Below the pieces are notes generated by a model that worked only from the letters and a program-made list of their open reading frames with translations, was not told the origin of the DNA and did not search any database. The translations under genes were made by a program, and so were the position numbers. A DNA stretch of 13,486 bases from an uncultured bacterium (GTDB lineage: Bacteria > Patescibacteriota > Minisyncoccia > Phycocordibacterales > GWA1-40-21), in contig CAIJXO010000052.1 of the NCBI GenBank assembly GCA_903824735.1, positions 1 to 13,486 of the forward strand, in the 5' to 3' direction. This document shows, piece by piece, positions 5,087-11,946 of this stretch. Each line of letters begins with the position of its first letter. Positions within the stretch are counted from its first letter, which is position 1.

Positions 5087-7081
5087 TTAGATAATTTTCA
5101 AAAACTCCTCTTCACTTAGAACCTTTACGCCCAATTTCTTGGCTTTGTCGAGTTTTGAGCCAGCATTCTCCCCAGCTACCAAATAGGTAGTCTTGACTGA
5201 TACGGACTCAGAGACATCACCGCCAAGTGCCCGGATTTTATCTTTAGCTTCATCACGGCCAAGGGTCGAGAGTGTACCAGTAATCACAAAAGTCTGACCA
5301 GAAAGCTTGGCCGAAGCGACCTTAACAGCTTTTACGATTTCCACTTCTTTCAAAAGATTATCAAGAACTTTTTTATTCTCTTTGTTCGAAAACCAATCGA
5401 CTAGAGCACGCGCAACAATCGGGCCCACACCATCGAGCACCTGCAGTTCTTCAAAACTGGCATCTCTGAGTTTTTCGATACTACCAAAATGTTTAGCGAG
5501 ATCAATCGTGGTCTCCTCCCCGACTTGAGAAATCGATAAGCCAACTAAAAATCTTGATAGGGTGATTTTTCGAGCAGTTTCGACTGAAGCCAGTAAATTG
5601 TCGACAGACTTCTCGGCAAATCTTGGCAGAGCCAACAAGTCTCCGCGCTTTAGGGTGAAAATATCTTCGTAGGAAGTAATCAAATTATTATCAAGTAAGA
5701 CATCGATGATCTTAGGACCACAGCCATCAATGTTGAAGGCTTTTTTTGAGACAAAGTGATAGAACTTCCGGCGCTTTTGGGCAAATGAATCTTTACTGAC
5801 ACAACGCCAGGCGACCTGGCCGGGCACGCGTTCGATACGTCCGTCACCACCACAATCAGGAACATTTTTCGGAAAGACATAAGTTTTTTCTTTACCAGTA
5901 CGCAAATCTTTCAAAACCGAGACAATATCGGGAATCACATCCCCGGCTTTTTGCAGAATCACCGTGTCGCCAACTCGCACATCGAGGCGCTTGATTTCAT
6001 CTTCATTATGCAAAGTCGCTCGCGACACGAGCGATCCGGCGACTCTCACGGGGCGTAAATGCGCCACAGGGGTCAGCACGCCAGTTCTGCCGACTTGAAG
6101 TACGATATCCTCCACCACTGTCGTCACCTGCTCGGCCGGAAACTTATAGGCCACACCCCAGCGTGGAGTCTTGCCGGTATAGCCAAGCTTGTCTTGTATT
6201 ACTCTCGAATTCACTTTAATCACAATGCCGTCTAAAGCATAGTCCAAACTATCTTTTTTCCTAGTCCATTCTTCGTAATACTTTTGCACACCCTCAATCG
6301 AGTTCACAATCCTAAAATATAGGTTAGTCTTAAAGCCAAGACCCTTAAGAAGCTCAATTTCTTCACCTTGGGTTTTCGGTAGACTTACACCTTCGATTTT
6401 GTCGATATCGTAAATAAAAGTGTCGAGCTTCCTCTTCGCTGTCACCTTTGGATCAAGCTGACGAATCGAGCCAGCGCCCGCATTTCTAGTATTGGCAAAG
6501 ATTTGTTCGCCGTTCTTTTTTCGCTCTTCATTAATCTTTTCCAGTTCTTTTTTGTTCATCCAGGCTTCACCCACCACGATCGCTTCCACTTTTTTGTTTA
6601 GAATAAAAGGAATAGACTGAATGGTCTTTAGATTTTCTGTGACATTTTCACCAATCTGACCGTCGCCACGCGTCGCTCCTTGGACAAATTCGCCATTTTC
6701 ATAAGTTAAAATAACCTTTAGACCGTCGATTTTCAGTTCGACACAATATTCCAGCTTCTCATTTTTCAAGCTGTTTTCTTTATCGATCATTCTCTTCACT
6801 TTCTCGTCCCACTTCTTTAATTCATCAAGATCAAAAACGTCGTCAAAAGACCACTGCCGAATAACGTGCGGAACCTTCTTAAACTCTTTCAGCGTTTCTC
6901 CACCAACACGCTTAGATGGACTGAGGGGTGAAATAATACCCGGATTCTTTTCCTCAATATCAATCAATTCATTAAGCAAAGAATCATAAGCTTCATCCGA
7001 AATCTCCGGCTTATCAAGCACATGGTAGAGGTAGCGATGATGTTCAATCAACTTTATAAGTTTTTCGTATCGTTCTTTCAT
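5087..7081 (-). CDS. ligA: NAD-dependent DNA ligase
   Basis: LigA seals nicks during replication and repair using NAD. Numbering is from the ATG at 7081 (664 residues). Domain Ia covers 1-60, with the YLYHVLDKPEISDEAYD signature. The adenylation domain has the active-site lysine K117 in ELKIDG and the motif ATRGDGQIGENVT. The OB fold follows, then a Zn-finger region (about 408-434), HhH repeats (about 485-565) and a BRCT domain (about 593-664). The Zn finger keeps only two cysteines (C410, C427); the other two positions are V and S. The usual PMLSL motif reads RQWSFDDVF. I chose 7081 because this Met begins the conserved domain and lies 4 nt after the stop codon of the previous gene. An ATG at 7141 would add 20 residues and overlap that gene by 56 nt. 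It is operonic with minor pilins upstream and gatCA downstream. Confidence 0.96.
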   Translation of the reverse strand: MKERYEKLIKLIEHHRYLYHVLDKPEISDEAYDSLLNELIDIEEKNPGIISPLSPSKRVGGETLKEFKKVPHVIRQWSFDDVFDLDELKKWDEKVKRMIDKENSLKNEKLEYCVELKIDGLKVILTYENGEFVQGATRGDGQIGENVTENLKTIQSIPFILNKKVEAIVVGEAWMNKKELEKINEERKKNGEQIFANTRNAGAGSIRQLDPKVTAKRKLDTFIYDIDKIEGVSLPKTQGEEIELLKGLGFKTNLYFRIVNSIEGVQKYYEEWTRKKDSLDYALDGIVIKVNSRVIQDKLGYTGKTPRWGVAYKFPAEQVTTVVEDIVLQVGRTGVLTPVAHLRPVRVAGSLVSRATLHNEDEIKRLDVRVGDTVILQKAGDVIPDIVSVLKDLRTGKEKTYVFPKNVPDCGGDGRIERVPGQVAWRCVSKDSFAQKRRKFYHFVSKKAFNIDGCGPKIIDVLLDNNLITSYEDIFTLKRGDLLALPRFAEKSVDNLLASVETARKITLSRFLVGLSISQVGEETTIDLAKHFGSIEKLRDASFEELQVLDGVGPIVARALVDWFSNKENKKVLDNLLKEVEIVKAVKVASAKLSGQTFVITGTLSTLGRDEAKDKIRALGGDVSESVSVKTTYLVAGENAGSKLDKAKKLGVKVLSEEEFLKII

Positions 7082-7085
7082 TTCT

Positions 7086-7619
7086 TTAGTAAGTCTGTTG
7101 AATCGCTCTTTCGACGCGGTCACCACTTGCTGTCGAATCATAACCTCGAGAGGTCACGGTCGTAATAATCGGCTTCTTTGGATCGTTTGTGGCACGAGAC
7201 TTCTTCATTTCTACGACAAAATTTGCTTCCGTACTCGAGTCAACTCGAGCAAACTGAGCGGGAGCAGCGACGGGTGGGATCTTGGTTGTCTTTGGCCCCA
7301 TAATAGAATCATACCCAGTCGAACCCTCATCAATTGTGAACGAATACAGACTACCGCCACAGTATATTGACCCCGTTATTTTGGTATCTATCAATGTCGG
7401 TATTGCTCCCTTTTTAATATCCCAATAGATTAGACATTCACGTCCACTATCAGCGGCGAAAAAGGCGTGCACGGACTGGCGAGCGGCGGTTGAAATAGCG
7501 AGCTCTTTAAGGGCAATACCGAAAATCGAAAGGCCGATAGTTAGCATTAGACTTGAAATCAAGACAGAGAAAAGAAGAGCAAAGCCTTGTTTATTATTCT
7601 TTAGCGCTTTTGTCTTCAT
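7086..7619 (-). CDS. PilX-like minor type IV prepilin
   Basis: The 177-residue protein starts with a basic leader ending in NNKQG, then the hydrophobic helix FALLFSVLISSLMLTIGLSI. PilD would cut after the Gly. Position 5 of the mature protein is Phe rather than Glu, as in PilX-N/GspK-type proteins, which lack the Glu5 of standard pilins. The helix continues into a stretch ending HAFFAADSGRECLIYW, typical of the PilX-like group. The remainder is a variable, pilin-like globular domain. It is the last of four consecutive minor prepilin genes and starts 1 nt after the preceding stop codon. ligA follows directly. Confidence 0.85.
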   Translation of the reverse strand: MKTKALKNNKQGFALLFSVLISSLMLTIGLSIFGIALKELAISTAARQSVHAFFAADSGRECLIYWDIKKGAIPTLIDTKITGSIYCGGSLYSFTIDEGSTGYDSIMGPKTTKIPPVAAPAQFARVDSSTEANFVVEMKKSRATNDPKKPIITTVTSRGYDSTASGDRVERAIQQTY

Positions 7620-7620
7620 A

Positions 7621-8145
7621 CTAATAATTATAAATTAAGGTATTCACCACCACTAGATTGTCCGCCCACTTAACCGTCACCGTGACCAAAGCCTCATCAG
7701 GCAAAGTGGAATTAAATTTAATCTCGATTTTTCTGGTTAGTCTAGTTTCTTCTACACCAGAGTTATATTGATAAAAGCCGTCAGCGTCTTTTATTAAGTA
7801 CTTCGTTTCATCAAAAGTAGAGATGTTATCATTTATGGTGTCTATTTGACACCCGCCGGCATCTACACAGGGCGCAAGATTTATCGACTCTGAACTATCC
7901 CAAAGTTTTGTCCAATTGAAACTTGCATCATTAATCGAAACCTCATCGCGCTTATTCTTTATATATTCGATAGCATCTTGAACAAGGTAAGAAGCAATCA
8001 TCTGGTCTTTTGAATAGACAGCTGAAGACAGACCTTTTTGGGCAATCGTGATCGGTGCTGACACCGCCACCATCAAAATAGACACCGCAACTAGCGCTTC
8101 AAGTAAAGTAAATCCTTTTTTGTTTTTTAAATCTAGGTGCTTCAT
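7621..8145 (-). CDS. PilV-like minor type IV prepilin
   Basis: The 174-residue protein has a class III signal peptide, a basic leader ending in KNKKG, followed by FTLLEALVAVSILMVAV. Cleavage after Gly leaves an N-terminal Phe and Glu5. The pattern FTLLEALVAVSI resembles the PilV/GspI class. Two cysteines (CVDAGGC) in the middle may form a disulfide outside the cell. Its ATG lies 6 nt after the preceding stop codon, and there is no SD. The assignment to PilV is by N-terminus and order only. Confidence 0.85.
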   Translation of the reverse strand: MKHLDLKNKKGFTLLEALVAVSILMVAVSAPITIAQKGLSSAVYSKDQMIASYLVQDAIEYIKNKRDEVSINDASFNWTKLWDSSESINLAPCVDAGGCQIDTINDNISTFDETKYLIKDADGFYQYNSGVEETRLTRKIEIKFNSTLPDEALVTVTVKWADNLVVVNTLIYNY

Positions 8146-8151
8146 CTGTAT

Positions 8152-8784
8152 TTAAATACGCAATATTCTCGCCCGTTGAGACACAGTGGTCTGCAGATCG
8201 AAAGTGGTCCTGATCTTATCCTGCACCCCACCCGCTTCGCCAGTCAAAGTGATAATAACGCGAGGTTGGCTCTTATCTCCGGGTGGATTATCGGCGTTGG
8301 TCGCACCGACCACATAAAATTTCATCCGTAGAATATTAATATCACTTGAAGTAACCGCTACATAAGCTGCACAACCAACGTCTTTATCCTCGGCGCCGAC
8401 ACAACGCTGGATTTGACCGACTTGCTTTCCCCCGACATTAATCTGGTCGTAGCGATAAAAGACAAACTTACCAAATTCTTTCTGTGATCTATAGGCGATC
8501 AGATGACCGCCACCAGAAGGACAGTCGAGATCTGGTGATCCTCCAATGTTTGCGGCACAATTATATTCCGTCCCCACTCTCATATCCTTTGATATGCTCT
8601 CGAGAGCAAAATTAACATTATTTATCGCGGTCTTAATCGCCTGTGCTTTTCTATTAGCGTCAATGACATTCATCAAAGCGCCGGTCGCCACCACCATGAC
8701 AATAGAGAAAACGGCAATTGCCACCATCATTTCGACGAGGGTAAATCCAGATTTAGAAATTAATTTTACAGTTTTACTATTCAT
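8152..8784 (-). CDS. PilW/GspJ-like minor type IV prepilin
   Basis: The 210-residue protein has the leader MNSKTVKLISKSG, then FTLVEMMVAIAVFSIVMVVA. This is a class III signal peptide with Glu5 after cleavage. The helix extends into a region (NNVNFALESISKDMRVG) like PilW/GspJ minor pilins. Four cysteines in the C-terminal part (NCAAN, LDCPS, QRCVG, VGCAA) could form two disulfides. It starts 3 nt after the preceding stop codon. It probably joins the tip complex that primes pilus assembly with its three neighbours. Confidence 0.87.
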   Translation of the reverse strand: MNSKTVKLISKSGFTLVEMMVAIAVFSIVMVVATGALMNVIDANRKAQAIKTAINNVNFALESISKDMRVGTEYNCAANIGGSPDLDCPSGGGHLIAYRSQKEFGKFVFYRYDQINVGGKQVGQIQRCVGAEDKDVGCAAYVAVTSSDINILRMKFYVVGATNADNPPGDKSQPRVIITLTGEAGGVQDKIRTTFDLQTTVSQRARILRI

Positions 8785-8787
8785 AAA

Positions 8788-9399
8788 TTAACGCGCAACT
8801 TCGATTAACCCAGTACTAAGGACTCTTACTTTCTTTTTAGAATCTGTCGCTCCCCCTAAAATTATAGTGGCGCTCTCCTTAAGCTCAGGACTTCCTTTAA
8901 ATCTTATTTTAGCATCTGGATTGGGGCGAATAAAGACGATATCCAAAGTTTCAGAACTTTTACCAGTGGGACAGGTGGTAACGCCCACACCTGGGTCCTC
9001 GGTACAAATATCCGCAATATAGTTGCCTTTCGTGATATTGTAGCGACTGACACAACCTTGAGCCGCATCACATTGACTGGCAGTACCGAGGAACTTGCCG
9101 CCACCCGGAACTAAAGCATTATCATAGTCTAAATCAGCAAACAAAATAAACGACCGGTTGTTAGCTGAAGTCTTATCAAAATGTACACCGTAGGGCAAGA
9201 ATTTATCGCCATTAAACTCTTTGATGTTTATACCAAAAGTCTGAGCTTGGCGGATAGTTAGAGCCATGTCATAAGCTAGATTCGTCAGAAAAATCGTGCT
9301 GTTAAACCTGGTTTGACTAAATAAGACGACACCAGTCAGAATAACAAAAATACTGATTGTCACTAAAAGTTCAACAAGAGTAAAACCAGCGTTTTTCAT
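8788..9399 (-). CDS. FimT/GspH-like minor type IV prepilin
   Basis: From the ATG at 9399 the protein has 203 residues and a very short leader MKNAG, followed by FTLVELLVTISIFVILTGVV with Glu5. The spacing to NLAYDMALTIRQAQTFGI fits the FimT/GspH class of minor pseudopilins. An upstream in-frame start at 9429 is less likely. It would lie upstream of and through the promoter's -10 box, and it would put ten residues before the signal peptide. It is the first gene of the minor-pilin, ligA, gatCA series, directly at a promoter that predicts a leaderless mRNA. Four cysteines lie in the second half. Confidence 0.88.
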   Translation of the reverse strand: MKNAGFTLVELLVTISIFVILTGVVLFSQTRFNSTIFLTNLAYDMALTIRQAQTFGINIKEFNGDKFLPYGVHFDKTSANNRSFILFADLDYDNALVPGGGKFLGTASQCDAAQGCVSRYNITKGNYIADICTEDPGVGVTTCPTGKSSETLDIVFIRPNPDAKIRFKGSPELKESATIILGGATDSKKKVRVLSTGLIEVAR

Positions 9400-9405
9400 A
9401 CTCAC

Positions 9406-9434
9406 ATTATAACATAAAGCCCACCTCACCCCAA
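9406..9434 (-). promoter_or_regulatory. Promoter of the minor-pilin/ligA/gat operon, leaderless
   Basis: The minus strand reads TTGGGG (9434-9429), a 17-nt spacer and a perfect TATAAT (9411-9406). Only 6 nt separate the -10 box from the ATG at 9399, so the predicted start of transcription falls on the start codon itself. The -35 box directly follows the palindrome at 9435-9458. Confidence 0.7.
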
Positions 9435-9458
9435 CCCTCTCCTTAGAAAAGGAGAGGG
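9435..9458. repeat. REP-like palindrome at the pilD 3' end
   Basis: CCCTCTCCTT and AAGGAGAGGG form a perfect 10-bp stem with loop AGAA. Together with the flanking CCCTCACCCCAA-type sequence it resembles a palindromic repeat that I recall as common in many bacterial genomes. It contains the pilD stop codon and the last pilD codons, and it may act as a terminator or RNA stabiliser between pilD and fimT. Confidence 0.55.
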
Positions 9459-10234
9459 AGAAGAGAGAGATTAAAGAAAAAAATCAAGAGAAATCCGAGA
9501 ATCAGAAAGGGGGCGAAAGGCAATTCACTTTTACGACTGATATTTAGACCGTGCCACTTAAAGTATGATAGAGCCATAAGTGCCAGTCCGTAAACCGCGC
9601 CCGTCCAGAAGGCTAAAATGACCGCCGTTAGACCAAATCGCAAGCCGAGAAACCAACCGATGCACAATACCAACTTTGGATCGCCGAGCCCCATCAGTCT
9701 TCCCTTCGAGAAAAGCCAGATTAGAAATAGAGGAAGGGCTAAAATCGGACCAGCCAAAAGTGGCCACAGAAAATCATTGTGAATAGTGAGAAAAATATTA
9801 ATGAGCGACAACACACCAAAACTGACTATTAGACCATCGGGGATGATTCTATGCTTGATGTCGTAGACAGTAATCGCCACGAACAGGGCCATCAAGATTA
9901 AAGAAATAACAACGATTGGAATATTGGACAGCAACTCAGAAAGGCCGTACTTCCAAAATACTCCCGCAAACAAAAGCCCGGTCAAAAGTTCAACGACCGG
10001 ATACTGCCACGAGATTTTACTTTTACAGCCTCGACATCTCCCCTTCTGAAAAAGAAATGATAATACCGGCACAAGCTCTGACCACGAAAGCTTCTTACTA
10101 CAAGAAAAACAAAAAGATCGTCCGCGCGCAACCGAGACGCCAGTATTATAACGCAAAACGACGACATTAAGAAAACTACCGACGATAGTGCCGAAAATAA
10201 AAAAGAAAATGTAGAAAAATAAAATAGCAGACAT
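9443..10234 (-). CDS. pilD: Prepilin peptidase / N-methyltransferase PilD
   Basis: PilD is the inner-membrane aspartic protease that removes prepilin leaders and methylates the new N-terminus. The 263-residue protein has the N-terminal domain with the zinc-type cysteines C42, C45, C67 and C70. Catalytic Asp125 is in VYDIKHRIIPD and Asp185 in MGLGDPKL, with about eight hydrophobic segments. All key residues are present and the length is normal. The ATG at 10234 lies 5 nt after the stop codon of the upstream pilin, without an SD. Its last residues are encoded inside the REP-like palindrome. It likely processes the six prepilins in this window. Confidence 0.96.
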   Translation of the reverse strand: MSAILFFYIFFFIFGTIVGSFLNVVVLRYNTGVSVARGRSFCFSCSKKLSWSELVPVLSFLFQKGRCRGCKSKISWQYPVVELLTGLLFAGVFWKYGLSELLSNIPIVVISLILMALFVAITVYDIKHRIIPDGLIVSFGVLSLINIFLTIHNDFLWPLLAGPILALPLFLIWLFSKGRLMGLGDPKLVLCIGWFLGLRFGLTAVILAFWTGAVYGLALMALSYFKWHGLNISRKSELPFAPFLILGFLLIFFFNLSLLPLLF

Positions 10235-10239
10235 TTTAG

Positions 10240-10725
10240 CTAGGGATGAACACTATACATTAGAATATTATCGCCATCTATACCGGCCGCCGCAGTTCCA
10301 TCACATCGTTTATAATCATTTGTTATATTGTCAGCCACAAGTGTGGTAAAAGTATCATTTTGGTCTATTTGGCTACTAGATAATTCCAAAAGTGTGCCTA
10401 AGTGATAGTATGTACATTTAGGGTTAGCGCCAGTACCTTTAGTCAGTGGGACGTATAGGTAAGGGTTACCATTTGGATCAATAAGTGAATCTGACGGGAC
10501 ATACTTGGAAGACAGGCTGGATAAAGATATTGGGTATCCAATTGTGTTTTGATTATAATAAAGCGAAAGGCCTAACTGAATTGAAGAAATATCGGCCACT
10601 CTCTCTGTATCACGGTTCTTGGCGCGGATATTTGAGATCGAAGGAAAAATAATTACCGTTAAAATGGCAATGATACCGATGACTACGAGTACTTCGACGA
10701 TAGTGAAGGCGCGTTTCAATTTCAT
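10240..10725 (-). CDS. Type IV pilin-like protein (pseudopilin)
   Basis: The 161-residue protein has a short basic leader MKLKRA and then FTIVEVLVVIGIIAILTVII, with Glu5 after cleavage. The residue before the cut is Ala, while Gly is usual; Ala is sometimes tolerated by PilD. The following NIRAKNRDTERVADISSIQLGLSLYYNQN fits the GspG/major pilin group, with a C-terminal domain containing two cysteines. It is separated from the other pilin (11393-11794) by the ORF6N gene and has its own promoter 6 nt upstream. It runs directly into pilD. Confidence 0.9.
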   Translation of the reverse strand: MKLKRAFTIVEVLVVIGIIAILTVIIFPSISNIRAKNRDTERVADISSIQLGLSLYYNQNTIGYPISLSSLSSKYVPSDSLIDPNGNPYLYVPLTKGTGANPKCTYYHLGTLLELSSSQIDQNDTFTTLVADNITNDYKRCDGTAAAGIDGDNILMYSVHP

Positions 10726-10731
10726 TCACTT

Positions 10732-10737
10732 ATTATA
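10732..10737 (-). promoter_or_regulatory. Extended -10 promoter of pilin/pilD, leaderless
   Basis: TATAAT (10737-10732) is preceded by TGC, giving the TGn extended -10 motif, and followed after 6 nt by the pilin ATG at 10725. A weak -35 candidate TTTTAA lies 17 nt further upstream. Transcription should start at or within one or two bases of the ATG, so the mRNA has no room for an SD. Confidence 0.65.
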
Positions 10738-10744
10738 GCACTTT

Positions 10745-11275
10745 CTAGTCAGTGTTAAAACCAATCTGGTGCTTTGGTCTTTCCTCCTCAGTAACAAGTT
10801 TCCTAATGGCATCGAAAACGATTGCAAAATTTTTATCGTACTTTTTCTCCAATTCCTCAATTTTTTCACGTAAATCTCTATGGGCCGCCATCATTTCTCG
10901 AATCTTAGTAAAGGTCCTCATTATCTGGATATTTACTTGTATTGCTCGCTTACTCTTGAGTACACTTGAGAGCATAGCGACGCCCTGTTCGGTGAATACA
11001 TATGGAAAGTGTCTTCGGCCGCCATGGCTTGATATTCCAGATTGGAATATCAGGTTTAACTTAAAATTTTTGAACTCCATTTCACTTAATTGAAACATAA
11101 AATCATCTGGAAATCTCTCAGTGTTTCTTTTTACCGCTTTGTTTAAATTAAACGTCTCTACCTGATAAAGAAAAGCTAAATCACTATCGAGCATCACTTT
11201 CTTCCCTCTAATAAAAAATATTTTCGACTCGATTTTGTCCAAATCCACAGCAACTAAATTTTGTTCATTTTTCAC
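10745..11275 (-). CDS. ORF6N-domain DNA-binding protein
   Basis: The 176-residue protein begins with the ORF6N signature. IRGKKVMLDSDLAFLYQVET is followed by LNKAVKRNTERFPDDFMFQL and, later, RRHFPYVFTEQGVAMLSSVL (about residues 23-105). A charged coiled-coil-like C-terminal half follows (REKIEELEKKYD). ORF6N domains are found in phage and chromosomal proteins related to KilA-N and are thought to bind DNA; the target is unknown. A GTG start at 11275 has AGGA 10 nt upstream. The gene sits between two pilin genes, behind the pilin terminator, so it looks like an inserted cargo gene or a separate regulator. A short inverted repeat AAACC-GAATT-GGTTT (11296-11310) lies upstream. Confidence 0.88.
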   Translation of the reverse strand: MKNEQNLVAVDLDKIESKIFFIRGKKVMLDSDLAFLYQVETFNLNKAVKRNTERFPDDFMFQLSEMEFKNFKLNLIFQSGISSHGGRRHFPYVFTEQGVAMLSSVLKSKRAIQVNIQIMRTFTKIREMMAAHRDLREKIEELEKKYDKNFAIVFDAIRKLVTEEERPKHQIGFNTD

Positions 11276-11353
11276 AGCGCCGACATCCTAACACAAAACC
11301 GAATTGGTTTCATTTTCAACGATGTGCATAAACCGCCCGAGGTTCCCACCCAA

Positions 11354-11380
11354 CAAAAAAGCCCCGCTCTCGCAGGGCTT
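11354..11380 (-). terminator. Strong intrinsic terminator of the major-pilin-like gene
   Basis: On the minus strand AGCCCTGC (11379-11372), tetraloop GAGA and GCGGGGCT (11367-11360) form an 8-bp stem with one G.U pair, followed by TTTTTTG. It lies 13 nt after the pilin stop codon, and it isolates pilC/pilin transcription from the ORF6N gene. Confidence 0.9.
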
Positions 11381-11392
11381 TTAAATATCACA

Positions 11393-11794
11393 TTATATAC
11401 AATCCCCCCCGCCAGCTACAGTAGTAGTAGCATTTCCAAGTGAATCCACACACCAATTTCCACCACCCTTTAGATTTACCGAGTAAGCTGAGGTCGTCCC
11501 GGTCGAATTATCAGCAGTAACGGTGTAACCCTTTCCCTGTAACGAAGTCACAATTTTTAACGCGTTATTTGAGGGCCATCCAGAACCCGAGGCGAACGGT
11601 GTCCCACTTACATCTTCCTGCAGAGCCATTTCAGCTCTCAACGAGCCAAGTTCGGCTTTAGCGGCCGCATCAGAACCTTTTGAACGTGCTGAGTTCAACG
11701 AAGCCAACACGACCGAAGATAGAATACCAATAATCGCGATAACGACGAGGAGTTCGATAAGGGTGAAACCTCTTTTTAGATTAATTTTTGACAT
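11393..11794 (-). CDS. Major type IV pilin-like protein
   Basis: The 133-residue protein has a 9-residue basic leader MSKINLKRG, followed by FTLIELLVVIAIIGILSSVV, the most canonical class III signal of the window, with Glu5. The alpha-helix continues through ASLNSARSKG. The C-terminal domain is short, Gly/Thr-rich and ends in a disulfide pair (NWCVD, GDCI), as in small major pilins. It has its own promoter (11850-11877) and terminator, which suits a highly expressed subunit. The choice of major subunit over the pilin at 10240-10725 is inferred from these features. No SD is visible before the ATG at 11794. Confidence 0.9.
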   Translation of the reverse strand: MSKINLKRGFTLIELLVVIAIIGILSSVVLASLNSARSKGSDAAAKAELGSLRAEMALQEDVSGTPFASGSGWPSNNALKIVTSLQGKGYTVTADNSTGTTSAYSVNLKGGGNWCVDSLGNATTTVAGGGDCI

Positions 11795-11849
11795 TTAAAA
11801 TGGATAAAGATTAATAAACTAATAAATAATTAAATATACGACTCTATGT

Positions 11850-11877
11850 ATTATATCACATCTTCTACTGTCAACAA
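11850..11877 (-). promoter_or_regulatory. Promoter of the major-pilin-like gene with AT-rich leader
   Basis: TATAAT (11855-11850) is preceded by TGA, an extended -10. TTGTTG (11877-11872) lies 16 nt upstream; the overlapping TTGACA (11874-11869) would leave only 13 nt. The leader to the ATG at 11794 is about 50 nt, nearly all A and T, and without an SD. An unstructured leader could help initiation without an SD. Confidence 0.65.
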
Positions 11878-11902
11878 TGGTCCGTGTGGAAAAGTCTGCG
11901 TT

Positions 11903-11926
11903 CCCCCTCCTCAGTTGAGGAGGGGG
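11903..11926. repeat. REP-like palindrome between pilC and the pilin
   Basis: CCCCCTCCTCA and TGAGGAGGGGG form a perfect 11-bp stem with a 2-nt centre, followed by TTAGGGGG. The form resembles palindromic repeats known from many environmental bacterial genomes. It lies 21 nt after the pilC stop codon and may end or stabilise the pilC transcript. Confidence 0.55.
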
Positions 11927-11946
11927 TTAGGGGGCGGTTGTTCTCC

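Noticed and set aside
7082..7141. 20-residue N-terminal extension of LigA from the ATG at 7141
   Set aside because: It would overlap the PilX-like gene by 56 nt, its GAGG is only 2 nt from the ATG, and the conserved LigA N-terminus begins at the Met at 7081.
9400..9429. 10-residue N-terminal extension of the FimT-like prepilin
   Set aside because: The extended start would use DNA that forms the TATAAT box and would move the prepilin leader inward. MKNAG at 9399 is a normal short leader.
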